DNA of 25,434 bases, taken from IMG/VR virus record IMGVR_UViG_3300032084_001527, positions 1-25,434 of that record. One strand, written 5' to 3'. Made by a program: the position numbers and the translations under genes. This stretch comes from a virus. Positions 6,640-14,240 of the stretch are shown in pieces. Position 1 is the stretch's first letter, and the number at the start of each line of letters is the position of its first letter. The notes below the pieces were generated by a model. That model was not told the origin of the DNA. It worked only from the letters and a program-made list of their open reading frames with translations, and ran no database searches.

Positions 6640-6667
6640 TCGGCGGGCCAGCGAACCGCCCCGCCGA
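6640..6667 (-). other. Stem-loop after major capsid gene
   Basis: TCGGCGGG (6640-6647) and CCCGCCGA (6660-6667) form a perfect 8-bp stem with a 12-base loop. It starts eight bases past the capsid stop codon and precedes the next gene's ribosome site. No T tract follows on the minus strand, so it may stabilise the capsid message or reduce read-through. Confidence 0.5.
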
Positions 6668-6675
6668 AAGACGGG

Positions 6676-7629
6676 TCAGATGCCGTCCACGTAGGACACC
6701 GCCTTGGGCAGGCGGATATCCAGGCCGCCGATGCGGAACGCGCCAGGCACGACGAACTGGAAGCCTTCTACCTGCACCGGGAAGAACCGGTGCACCATCG
6801 GAACGTGCATCTTCAGCACGTCCGGCGCGCGGCGGTAGGCGATCATGCGTGCCGTCGACCCCGAGCCAGCTGCGGTCAGACCACGCTTGCCCCGGATCAT
6901 CAGCGGCTGACCGGTCTGCGCCGTGTAGACGTTGGCTTTCTGGATGTAGGTCAGGATGCTGTCACCCGTATCCGTCATCCGCGTCGAGGCGATGTATTGC
7001 AGGCGCGGCGTCGGAAGGATCAGCGTGTCCGCCAGCTCCGTCTCGTTCGTCGCCGTGACGATGCCGATCAGGATCGCGTTGATATCGCGCACGATCTGAT
7101 CCGGGGTCTTCGCAGACCAGAGCGCCGAGGAACCGGTACCATCCGCCGTGGCTGTCGTCGAGGGCACGCCAGTATAGCTGAACAGCCCTTCGAAGTTTTT
7201 GTCTGCGTCGCCGGTGAGGGCGATGTTGTAGACGAACTGCTCATAGGCCCGACGCGCGATCCGGGCCTTTTCGCCATCAAGAGCAACGCCCAGAAGGCGG
7301 GCCTGGTTGACCTCTTCCCAGCCGTATTGGTAGCCGATGCCAGCGGTGTAGACCATCGTCTCGTGCTGGTTCATCTGCGTGCCGACGACCGGGACGTCCT
7401 TGGCGTTCCCGTTGAGCCACTTTGCTGCGCCCGCGCCGTCCATCGAATAGTAGGTAACGGACTTCACGAACTCTCCGGCGGAGGTGTCCACCGGCACGAG
7501 CGAAGCATAATCCAGCTCGGGATATTTCAGCGCGTAGACGCCTGCCTCGATGTGCGAGGTCTGCTTCTGCGCGAAGCCCAGAGAGGCCTGCATGGCGTCG
7601 CTGAACTGTTGGCCAGTCATTGCGTTCAT
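6676..7629 (-). CDS. Major capsid protein (DUF2184 family)
   Basis: A protein of 317 aa with a very strong ribosome site (AAGGAGG, seven bases before the ATG at 7629). The layout fits DUF2184 HK97-fold capsid proteins: a short N-arm (residues 1-40), TYYSMDGAGAAKWLNGNAKD, then QMNQHETMVYTAGIGYQYGW, EVNQARLLGVALDGEKARIA, a QKTDRI-like helix region, and a C-terminal LKMHVPMVHRFFPVQVEGFQ with PGAFRIGGLDIRLPKAVSYV. Position after the cement protein and before the connector genes agrees. There is no long N-terminal delta domain, consistent with the separate scaffold upstream. Confidence 0.9.
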   Translation of the reverse strand: MNAMTGQQFSDAMQASLGFAQKQTSHIEAGVYALKYPELDYASLVPVDTSAGEFVKSVTYYSMDGAGAAKWLNGNAKDVPVVGTQMNQHETMVYTAGIGYQYGWEEVNQARLLGVALDGEKARIARRAYEQFVYNIALTGDADKNFEGLFSYTGVPSTTATADGTGSSALWSAKTPDQIVRDINAILIGIVTATNETELADTLILPTPRLQYIASTRMTDTGDSILTYIQKANVYTAQTGQPLMIRGKRGLTAAGSGSTARMIAYRRAPDVLKMHVPMVHRFFPVQVEGFQFVVPGAFRIGGLDIRLPKAVSYVDGI

Positions 7630-7641
7630 GGTGGAGCCTCC

Positions 7642-8124
7642 TTAGCTCGCGCCGGCAGTGCAGCCGCCGTCCAGGTCAAACCGGATCTTGGCGAGCGCGC
7701 CGTTTGCCGCACTGGAATCCCAGCGGGCATCGTTGATCTTGATGGAGCCGTCCGAGCCAGCGTCAGCGTTCGAGAACGTGCCGTTGGACACGAGAACCCA
7801 GACGCCATCGCCCGCCGACACGCCACCGGCATCGGTGACCGTCACCCACATCACGCCTTTGCGCATCAGCAGCGCGCTGTCGTATTGGGCGAAGGTGTCG
7901 TCGGTGACCGACTGATCGCGCACCGTGATACCGACGATCACGCTGTCGCTGTCCGCGATCTCGTCGCACTGGTCATCGCCGGTGCCCTGGATCACCGGAA
8001 CGGCGAAGCCGATCCCGCCGGACGTCTCGACGTCGCGGCTGATCAGCACGTTCGGCTCGGTGTTGGCGATCATGCCCGCGAAGGCGGCCGCCATCTCCGT
8101 CGAGTAGGTGGATTGCACAGCCAT
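7642..8124 (-). CDS. Structural cement (decoration) protein, Gp24-like
   Basis: A protein of 160 aa with GGAGG seven bases before its ATG. The N-terminus, MAVQSTYSTEMAAAFAGMIA followed by SRDVETSGGIGFAVPVIQGT, is the recognisable start of the phage 'structural cement protein Gp24' family. The rest is beta-rich with many small residues (VMWVTVTDAGGVSAGDGVWV). Cement proteins bind the outside of the expanded capsid and stabilise it. It is placed between the protease/scaffold gene and the major capsid gene, as usual in this gene order. Confidence 0.85.
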   Translation of the reverse strand: MAVQSTYSTEMAAAFAGMIANTEPNVLISRDVETSGGIGFAVPVIQGTGDDQCDEIADSDSVIVGITVRDQSVTDDTFAQYDSALLMRKGVMWVTVTDAGGVSAGDGVWVLVSNGTFSNADAGSDGSIKINDARWDSSAANGALAKIRFDLDGGCTAGAS

Positions 8125-8126
8125 GA

Positions 8127-8696
8127 TCAGGCCTCCTTCTGTGCTGCACCGCGGTACGCGGTGGAAACATCAGCGACATGTTTCGCATAGGCCTGATCGG
8201 CCTCGTTGGCATCGCCGACGAGCTTCGGGCCGCCGTTCATCGCCTTGGCGAACGGGTCACCCTTCGCGGCATCCTCGGCCAGCACGTCGAAGCGGGCCTC
8301 GATGTAGGCGTCGGACTTTTCGGTCACGGCCTTGTCGCCCAGCTTCGCCTGCACCACCGCCTTGCGGATCGCGGCGTCGGACAGGCCTGCGGTCTTCACG
8401 TCCTTCGCGATGGCCGAGGCCTTGCCGATCAGTTCGGTCCGGTCGGCAACGCGCTTGTCGAGAGCGGCATCGTCAAGGATCTTCTCATTCGCGGCGTCGA
8501 GCTTGCCTTTCAGGGTCTCGATCTCGGCGTCCTTGGCGGCGATGGCCTTGTCGTGCGCCGCATCCTTCTGAGCGAGGGCGGTATCCTTGTCCGCGATGGT
8601 CTTGTTCAGTTTTTCGAGCGCCTGCGCGCCTGCGTCGGTCGTCTCGACGGAAAGGCCGTCGATCAGGACCGTGCGAGTTTTCACGGCGTCTGCCAT
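8127..8696 (-). CDS. Nested capsid scaffold from internal start
   Basis: Inside the protease gene an in-frame ATG at 8696 (MADAVKTRTVLIDGL) has a strong GAAAGGA about eight bases upstream. It lies exactly where the protease domain ends and the coiled-coil scaffold domain begins. The 189-aa product would be a free scaffold, like lambda Nu3 within gene C. This is an inference from the ribosome site and domain boundary. Confidence 0.55.
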   Translation of the reverse strand: MADAVKTRTVLIDGLSVETTDAGAQALEKLNKTIADKDTALAQKDAAHDKAIAAKDAEIETLKGKLDAANEKILDDAALDKRVADRTELIGKASAIAKDVKTAGLSDAAIRKAVVQAKLGDKAVTEKSDAYIEARFDVLAEDAAKGDPFAKAMNGGPKLVGDANEADQAYAKHVADVSTAYRGAAQKEA

Positions 8697-9287
8697 GTTC
8701 ACGTCCTTTCGGTCGATTGTGATGGGAGAAGCGCCCCACCGCGCCTGCGCATCGTCACCGATGCGAAGCTGCTCACCTCCCCGCGCACGGTCCACAAGCG
8801 CAAGATGGTTGATCCTGATGGGCCCGGTCTGGACCGCCTGATAGGCCGTTCCGTCTGGCGCCGTGCCGTCTTTCATCTCGATTGGCGTGGTATAGCCCAT
8901 GCTGATCTCGCGCAGTCCGTCCCGAACTGCCTTGATGGCGTCGGCATCCATGAGGGTCAGCGAGACACGGATGAAGTCGCCGTCCCGCGCCACCTCCTCG
9001 CCAACGTCGCCCACCGCATAACGGCGCCAATTGTCCGCCGTGACCGGCTCGTTCGGATGCCCAACCGTCACCGGCTTGTGGGCGAAGGTCGCCATGCTGG
9101 CCTTGTCGAAAACCGCCGCCTCTGGCCGATAGACCCGCACGATGCCGTCATCGGCAAGCCCGACCTCTGCTGCCAGATAGTCCTGGCACCCCGTCCGGGC
9201 GCAACGGACCGTAGCCACCAGATAGCCGTCCGCCGTCATGCGGGTGCCGACGATGGGCGCCGCGTCGGTGAAATGCTGGTCGGTCAT
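8127..9287 (-). CDS. DUF2213 prohead protease with scaffold domain
   Basis: A protein of 386 aa. The start at 9287 (MTDQHFTDAAPIVG) overlaps the portal stop by ATGA, with GGAAGA upstream; the longer reading at 9311 is rejected. Residues 1-185 form the DUF2213 domain with PVTVGHPNEPVT, REISMGYTTPIE and NHLALVDRARGG, which hold candidate Ser and His residues of a herpesvirus/HK97-type prohead protease. From about residue 198 the protein changes to a Lys/Asp/Ala-rich coiled coil (ALEKLNKTIADKDTALAQKD) and then a helical tail, as in scaffold proteins. The protease would mature the prohead and remove the scaffold. The catalytic residues are inferred from the family. Confidence 0.8.
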   Translation of the reverse strand: MTDQHFTDAAPIVGTRMTADGYLVATVRCARTGCQDYLAAEVGLADDGIVRVYRPEAAVFDKASMATFAHKPVTVGHPNEPVTADNWRRYAVGDVGEEVARDGDFIRVSLTLMDADAIKAVRDGLREISMGYTTPIEMKDGTAPDGTAYQAVQTGPIRINHLALVDRARGGEQLRIGDDAQARWGASPITIDRKDVNMADAVKTRTVLIDGLSVETTDAGAQALEKLNKTIADKDTALAQKDAAHDKAIAAKDAEIETLKGKLDAANEKILDDAALDKRVADRTELIGKASAIAKDVKTAGLSDAAIRKAVVQAKLGDKAVTEKSDAYIEARFDVLAEDAAKGDPFAKAMNGGPKLVGDANEADQAYAKHVADVSTAYRGAAQKEA

Positions 9288-11086
9288 TCTTCCTTGATCC
9301 CCTCCGCCCACCTCGGATTGACCTCCTCGAAGATTTCGGGGCCGAGGACGATCTTTCCGCGATACGGCTCGATGTCCCCGACAGCGGGGCTATCGGCGTC
9401 GTAGCTGATGGTGATGTGGGGCTGGTATTCCGGGTGATCCCACGACGCCCCTTCGCGCTTCATCTCCTCGTGCCGCCACGACAACTCGGACGATACGAAC
9501 AGAAGAACTTTGGCCTCGCCGAACCGATCCATGAGCCGCGCGCCGCCAGCAGGCACTTCGATCTCGTCAGTCCACGATTGCCCGACCTTCATCCAGTCCA
9601 CGGGCTGGCGCGAGAATGCGACAGTGACGTGCATGTCATCCACTGGAAGCGTGGTCTTGAAGCCCTGCGACTTCGCCCAAGCGATGATCTCTTCAGCGTT
9701 CAGAACGTCACGCCGGACATAGAGCGTGCGCGGCGCTGCATCCGCTGTCATCGGGTCAGCCGCAGGCGGCGGGTCGTTGTCATCGTCGCTGCCGAAATCC
9801 GCGCTGCCGAATTCCTCGAACGCCGATTCAAGGCCCGGAAATGCTCCGCACTCGGTGAGCACGTTGACGGCCGTGGTGGCGATGACCTCGGGCGCCAGCA
9901 CGTCCATTCCCATCAGCCGCTCCAGCGAGAGGGTCAGCTTGTCGGCGTTCTCCGCGACCTCTTTCGCGCTCTGCTGCCACAGCGGACGCCATGTGAAATG
10001 CAGCTCTTCCGGCCTGTTCCCGAGGGCGGAACGGATCAGGCACTCATCCAGCACCGACATGGCGGGTTCCATGTCAAGGGTCTGCTCCTGTCTGATGCGG
10101 TCGTAGTAGGTCCGCATGTCGCTCTCGCCGGTTGAATTCAGACCGGCTGGAGACATGGCGAATAGCCGCGTCATGGGGATGCGCGCCGCAGCCGATGCAA
10201 CCTGCATGAACCGGTCCATGATGTCGGGCAGATTCGAGAAATTGGCGCTCTTCTGGTCGTATTCCTCGGCCTCATCCATCAGCAGAGCGCCGTTGATGCC
10301 CTTCGACACGGCGGCCAGTCCGAACCGACGCAGCACCAGATTCTCGTATTCCTGCCCGCCCGTCTGCAGGTTCGACATGAAGTCCTTGATACGGATCACG
10401 TCGACCTTCGCCTCGAATACGAGGGCCGCGACGTTCGCCACCGTGGCGTCGAGATGTTTCACCTTCTCCAGCACGGCTGTCAGCACGCTGTCACCCCAGC
10501 CCTGGAACGATTGCCGCAGGCTGCTGTCCGGCGGGTCCTCGCCGCGGAAGATCGCCAGCCGTGATGGGTGGATGCGCACCGCCGTCCCGTCAAGCGGCTG
10601 CATCGTGTAGGAGACCGGAAATCCGAAACCGGGCAGGCGAGGATCAAGCTGCAGTTGATCCGGGGCAAGCTCGTTCATGTCGAGCGGCGTCAGGTACTGC
10701 AGCCCGCCGCGCCCGACGCGCCCGGGGTCAAGCGGGGCCTCCAGGTCGACGTCTCCCGTGCCGATGTAAATCGCCGAGCCGCCAAACAGCCTTGCACGGA
10801 TGCGTGCGTCCATGACGAGACGTTGCACCCCGAGCCGCTTTTCCTCGGCTTCCAGCTTGCTGATCTCGTTCGCCTCCGCCTGCCACGCACGCCACTCTCG
10901 ACAGCTGTCCTCTGCCGGCATGTCGATGATGTTCTTCGCGATGGCCGACGACCGATATGCCGCCAGCAGGTCGCCCCGGCTGAGGAAGTCGAGCGTGTAG
11001 CCGTTGGCAAACGACTTGTCGCGGGACGTTCCGAGGTTCGCCACGAGGTTCTGGAAGCCGTCTGTGACGCGCTGCATGATCGTCAT
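9284..11086 (-). CDS. Portal protein (DUF1073) fused to Acb1-like 2H phosphoesterase
   Basis: A protein of 600 aa; its ATG overlaps the terminase stop by ATGA. Residues 1 to about 425 are a DUF1073 portal: FANGYTLDFLSRGDLLAAYR, NIIDMPAEDSCREWRAW, ARLFGGSAIYIGTGD, FQGWGDSVLTAVLEKVK and TRLFAMSPAGLNSTGESD. The portal forms the dodecameric DNA channel at one capsid vertex. An acidic, Pro/Ala-rich linker (about 428-453, with GSDDDNDPPP) leads to a C-terminal domain with two HxT motifs, DMHVTVAF (H486, T488) and QPHITISY (H557, T559), 71 residues apart. That is the mark of 2H phosphoesterases. T4 Acb1, which cleaves CBASS cyclic nucleotides, has this fold and similar spacing. Portal function is secure; anti-CBASS activity is inferred. 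Confidence 0.88.
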   Translation of the reverse strand: MTIMQRVTDGFQNLVANLGTSRDKSFANGYTLDFLSRGDLLAAYRSSAIAKNIIDMPAEDSCREWRAWQAEANEISKLEAEEKRLGVQRLVMDARIRARLFGGSAIYIGTGDVDLEAPLDPGRVGRGGLQYLTPLDMNELAPDQLQLDPRLPGFGFPVSYTMQPLDGTAVRIHPSRLAIFRGEDPPDSSLRQSFQGWGDSVLTAVLEKVKHLDATVANVAALVFEAKVDVIRIKDFMSNLQTGGQEYENLVLRRFGLAAVSKGINGALLMDEAEEYDQKSANFSNLPDIMDRFMQVASAAARIPMTRLFAMSPAGLNSTGESDMRTYYDRIRQEQTLDMEPAMSVLDECLIRSALGNRPEELHFTWRPLWQQSAKEVAENADKLTLSLERLMGMDVLAPEVIATTAVNVLTECGAFPGLESAFEEFGSADFGSDDDNDPPPAADPMTADAAPRTLYVRRDVLNAEEIIAWAKSQGFKTTLPVDDMHVTVAFSRQPVDWMKVGQSWTDEIEVPAGGARLMDRFGEAKVLLFVSSELSWRHEEMKREGASWDHPEYQPHITISYDADSPAVGDIEPYRGKIVLGPEIFEEVNPRWAEGIKEE

Positions 11087-12543
11087 ATCGCGCCCTCGTA
11101 AGTGAAGATCGGACCACCCAGTAGCTCGGCCACGGCATCCATCAGGGGATCAACCTGGTCGTCGTGGCCAGTGCCCAACCCATCGAACATCTGAAGCTCC
11201 GCCCGCAAGGACGGCGTGAATTCCGCGTTCTTTGGCAGCCAGACCATGCCGGTTGCGATCCACGGCGCAGCGTCCAACCCGCGGGTGTATTTGTCCCGGT
11301 CGCGCTTGATGCCGGAAACCGGAATTCCCTTGCGGTGCAGCGACTGGATCAGGCCGGTCCCGGACACCTTGTCCTCAACCTTCAGCCCTCGGACAATGCG
11401 CCCGGCATCCCGATGCTTTTGCCAGAATGCCAGCGCGGTCTTCTCAAGGTCCGGCGCTTCCCATTTGCCCCGCACCTGATCGACCAGATACGCGGCGCCG
11501 CCTGACTTCCCCCAGAGCTGGAACACGCTGTAGTCGTTCCGCTCGCCGGTCTTCTGCGCCGTGTCCGCGAACATGACGAAGTGGTCGATCTTCGGCAGCT
11601 CGACCCACCAGCGGAAGCCGTCCATATCGAACAGCGCCCCCTCGATGCTGACCGGACGCTGCATGTATTGGCTGGCAAAGGTGTAGGCGTCCGCCTTCAG
11701 GATCTCGATCTCGGCCGCGCTGTGCTTATCCGGCCATAGTGGCCCGTCCGGCAGGTCGTGTTCGACCGGGATGCCGTGCGTCCATTCCATCGGATAGTCT
11801 GCACTCCGGTCCATCAGCACCGGCAAGTCGAGGTGGTGCCACTTTTCGCCGGTTCCGCCGGTAAGAAGGTGCCCCACGAAATCCTCGGAATGCAGCCGCT
11901 GCATGATGACCACGATTGGCACGCCATCGTGCGCCAGTCGGCTGCGGAATGTGTTGGTGGCCCGCCGATTGACCGCCGTCCGTTTCGTCGGGCTGAATGC
12001 GTCATCCGGCTTCAAAGGGTCGTCGATGACCAATGCGCCGGTGAAGCGGGTCTTATCCATGTAGCCAGCCCGGAAACCCGTGATCGGTCCACCTGCCGCC
12101 TTGGCCAGCATCCCCCCGCCTTGATTCGTCTTCCAGCGGTCCTTGGCGCTGGTGTCCGCCTTGATCGTAACCGTCGCCAGTTCCGCGAACTCTGGCAGCT
12201 CGATCAGCGTCTTGATCTTGTCGCTGTTCTCGCGCGCCAGATCGTCCGAGAACGTGCCGTGGATGAACCGGGCCGCCGGGTTGATCGCGAAACCGCGGGC
12301 GATGAAGTTGACCACCGCCTCCTCGGTCTTCGTGTAGCCGGGCGGAAGCGTGATGATCAGTCTGGAAATCTCGCCTGCCAGTACGCGATCCAGCGTCTTG
12401 CCCATGACGGCATGGTGCGGGCCGTCGATGAACTCCATGCCTTCGCGGAACGGAAAGAAGAACCGCGAGAAGCCGAGTGTGCTACGCCTCGCCCACTCCC
12501 TCCTGATCTCGTGCTTTGTCGGTAAGGCGTTCAAGCTGGGCAA
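11083..12543 (-). CDS. Terminase large subunit
   Basis: The packaging motor, 486 aa if started at TTG 12543; TTG 12534 is also possible and better spaced from GAGGAG. No ATG occurs until residue 36, yet the N-terminal segment (LPTKHEIRREWARRSTLGFS) looks conserved, so a TTG start is accepted. The ATPase has a deviant Walker A LPPGYTKTE (residues 66-74, K72) and Walker B LVIDD (171-175). The RNase H-like nuclease carries acidic residues in FADTA (D327), LKVED (E390, D391) and GHDDQVD (D461, D462, D465). It cuts concatemeric DNA and pumps it through the portal. It overlaps the small subunit gene by 62 bases. Confidence 0.93.
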   Translation of the reverse strand: MPSLNALPTKHEIRREWARRSTLGFSRFFFPFREGMEFIDGPHHAVMGKTLDRVLAGEISRLIITLPPGYTKTEEAVVNFIARGFAINPAARFIHGTFSDDLARENSDKIKTLIELPEFAELATVTIKADTSAKDRWKTNQGGGMLAKAAGGPITGFRAGYMDKTRFTGALVIDDPLKPDDAFSPTKRTAVNRRATNTFRSRLAHDGVPIVVIMQRLHSEDFVGHLLTGGTGEKWHHLDLPVLMDRSADYPMEWTHGIPVEHDLPDGPLWPDKHSAAEIEILKADAYTFASQYMQRPVSIEGALFDMDGFRWWVELPKIDHFVMFADTAQKTGERNDYSVFQLWGKSGGAAYLVDQVRGKWEAPDLEKTALAFWQKHRDAGRIVRGLKVEDKVSGTGLIQSLHRKGIPVSGIKRDRDKYTRGLDAAPWIATGMVWLPKNAEFTPSLRAELQMFDGLGTGHDDQVDPLMDAVAELLGGPIFTYEGAI

Positions 12544-13081
12544 GCTCCTCGTCCGACAGGTTGGTGAGGTTGATGGCCGCGCGCGGCGTCATGGAACCGT
12601 CCGGGCTAGTGTGCTCGACCTTGTTCGGGAACATGCCGAGATGCTTGCCGATCTTCTCCAGAGCCGAGAGCTTATCGGCGAGCTTGAACTTGATCCGGCG
12701 TACATCCCGAGCGTCTTCTCCACGGCCGTCCTTGAAGTCTTCGACCGTGACCTCCGCAAGCGCCGCAGCTTGGTCCCGGGTCAAAGCGGAGAAATCGAGA
12801 TATGGATCGCCATCCGGGCTCGCCCGCATATAGTCCTGCATGTTCGCGAAGCCGACCTTGGCCAGCTCTTCGAGCACACGCTCCTGCGTAATTTCGACCT
12901 TCTCGGACAACGCCACGCGCCGCTCGGAGATCGCACTGGAGATGTCAGGTTTCGTCAGGTTCTCTGCGCCGACGCTTCTCGCCGTCTTCGCGCTGTATCC
13001 GGACCTGATGGCCGCCTGTGTCGCGTTGAGGTCGATCAGATATTCCTCGACGAAACGCGCCTGTTTCGCCGTGAGCGTCAT
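12482..13081 (-). CDS. Terminase small subunit
   Basis: A protein of 199 aa with AGGAG eight bases before its ATG. The N-terminus, MTLTAKQARFVEEYLIDLNA followed by TQAAIRSGYSAKTARSVGAE, is the typical Terminase_2 helix-turn-helix that recognises the packaging site. The middle (about residues 60-130, VLEELAKVGFANMQDYM) is the oligomerisation part, and the C-terminal INLTNLSDEELAQLERLTDK probably contacts the large subunit. The last 20 codons overlap the start of the large subunit in another frame. Confidence 0.9.
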   Translation of the reverse strand: MTLTAKQARFVEEYLIDLNATQAAIRSGYSAKTARSVGAENLTKPDISSAISERRVALSEKVEITQERVLEELAKVGFANMQDYMRASPDGDPYLDFSALTRDQAAALAEVTVEDFKDGRGEDARDVRRIKFKLADKLSALEKIGKHLGMFPNKVEHTSPDGSMTPRAAINLTNLSDEELAQLERLTDKARDQEGVGEA

Positions 13082-13096
13082 GGCGTCGTTCTCCTG

Positions 13097-13240
13097 TCAG
13101 TTGGTATTCCCGCCTCCCCCATTCGGATCAAGCTTATGACCCACCGGGTCCGCCTCGCGATCCGTTGACGCCTGCGCGCATGGGGGATGACCGGCGCGGG
13201 TGTGCCGGTTGGGAGAGCGAGGCGGGAATTGCAGTAGCAC
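13097..13240 (-). CDS. Possible 47-aa small protein
   Basis: In the 276-base gap between the NusG-like and TerS genes, one frame opens at GTG 13240 (VLLQFPPRSPNRHTRAGHPP) and ends DREADPVGHKLDPNGGGGNT N before a TGA placed just upstream of the TerS ribosome site. The C-terminal half reads like protein and the stop position is tidy, but the start has only a weak ribosome site. Two other frames over the same bases are also open for 47-96 codons, so this could be chance. Confidence 0.25.
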   Translation of the reverse strand: MLLQFPPRSPNRHTRAGHPPCAQASTDREADPVGHKLDPNGGGGNTN

Positions 13241-13357
13241 CGGAGCTGCCTGCGGTTTTTGACCGGCGCCGATACATCGCCCGGTTTACCCTTCGTCCGC
13301 TGTCTATGGCTCGGCTCTAGGTACGGGGTCACGATCTGCATACCGCATCTTGCGCTA

Positions 13358-13951
13358 TCACGCAACATTCTGCTTTCGGACCCTGCCGACCGTACAATCG
13401 CCCTTCATGCCCGTGCCAATCATCTGCCACCAGACCCGCCCATTGCGGACATCCAGGACGTCGACAGACAAGCCATCCAGGGGACCACCCTCAAACACCG
13501 CCACATCACCTCGCTCGACCTGGTACATCTGCGCCATCATCTCGGCCTTCGCAGCAGCCATTTCCTCGGCTCTGGTCGGCAAACCCTGCACGGCGCGGAT
13601 CACGTCCGCAGGCAGGTCGATCGGCCGTGTGCCGTAGCAGAACACGCCGGTGATGATCCGCCGCGCCTTGAGTACGTCCCACTGCGGCAGATGCTGGAAC
13701 TTTGCGTAGACGATCTGCGTGACGGTCGGATGCTCGGTAACGATCTTCTTGCCTCGCTCGAAGCGCTCGCGCTCTTCCATCGGGCAGAAGGCGAACACGC
13801 CGTCAGCGCGCAGCATCGCGATCCGGGATTTCTCCGCACCCGGGGCGACGCGCAGCGCGTGCCATCTCGGCTTGTCCAGTCGGTCACCGACAATGCCGCG
13901 GGGCTTCTCCCACGACACAACGTCGCCAACCGCGATCTGATCATATTTCAT
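13358..13951 (-). CDS. NusG-like transcription factor (NGN + KOW)
   Basis: A protein of 197 aa from ATG 13951 (MKYDQIAVGD); ATG 13966 would add five residues, and neither start has a clear ribosome site. After a short leader, PRWHALRVAPGAEKSRIAML at residues 29-48 matches the start of a NusG N-terminal domain, continuing with VFAFCPMEE, a basic RERFERGKKIV, and ARRIITGVFCYGTRPIDLPA. A C-terminal KOW domain follows (about 146-172: ERGDVAVFEGGPLDGLSVDV). NusG-family proteins bind the RNA polymerase clamp and control pausing and termination. As the second gene after the control region, it probably acts as a processive antiterminator for the late operon. It has no RfaH-specific feature I can identify. 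Confidence 0.75.
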   Translation of the reverse strand: MKYDQIAVGDVVSWEKPRGIVGDRLDKPRWHALRVAPGAEKSRIAMLRADGVFAFCPMEERERFERGKKIVTEHPTVTQIVYAKFQHLPQWDVLKARRIITGVFCYGTRPIDLPADVIRAVQGLPTRAEEMAAAKAEMMAQMYQVERGDVAVFEGGPLDGLSVDVLDVRNGRVWWQMIGTGMKGDCTVGRVRKQNVA

Positions 13952-14030
13952 GGCATGGCCCCACATCGGGACCGCGCCGGGTTCTGGCAGGGAGAGGATA
14001 CTTCCGACGGGAGGCCGGGAGCAAGTAAAT

Positions 14031-14237
14031 TCAGGAAATCCTGGTTATTGCGACCCTCTGTCCAACGGTCCTGACTTGAAATTTTGCCCCCATCTTCCGA
14101 CCGATTACACGGCACCTTGTCTTGGCGCGCCTCGCCTTATCGCCCTCAAACCACTCCGTCTGCCCGATTGTCATCGACCGAAACGGATAAACTGGCTTCG
14201 AAGGATCGATCCTGTCTTGCCCTAGAACAAAAGTCAT
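14031..14237 (-). CDS. Small phage protein with common C-terminal domain
   Basis: A protein of 68 aa from ATG 14237 (MTFVLGQDRIDPSKPVYPFR). The frame is open further upstream to 14300, but that would run through the candidate promoter. The C-terminal 48 residues (YPFRSMTIGQTEWFEGDKAR, then CRVIGRKMGAKFQVRTVGQR and VAITRIS) follow a pattern seen at the end of many small phage proteins: YPF, a helix with Lys/Arg, GAKF..RT, then a V.R strand. It is basic and may bind DNA or RNA. It is the first gene after the promoter, before the NusG-like gene. Function is unknown. Confidence 0.6.
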   Translation of the reverse strand: MTFVLGQDRIDPSKPVYPFRSMTIGQTEWFEGDKARRAKTRCRVIGRKMGAKFQVRTVGQRVAITRIS

Positions 14238-14240
14238 TCT

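Noticed and set aside
6511-9404. Very long plus-strand open frames (559 and 408 codons) opposite the capsid and protease genes
   Set aside because: They are mirror frames of recognised minus-strand genes in GC-rich DNA; their translations are rich in Arg/His/Gly with no domain pattern or ribosome sites.
13211-13260. tRNA-like text on the plus strand (GGTTGGGAGAGCG resembles a D-arm)
   Set aside because: No anticodon stem, T-arm or acceptor stem pairs in the right spacing.
13231-13260. Plus-strand hairpin with five T residues (possible intrinsic terminator)
   Set aside because: The stem is imperfect and no plus-strand gene ends nearby.
13078-13368. 96-codon minus-strand frame ending in an ATGA overlap with the small terminase start
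   Set aside because: Arg-rich and low-complexity translation, no ribosome site, and it conflicts with a better-looking frame over the same bases.
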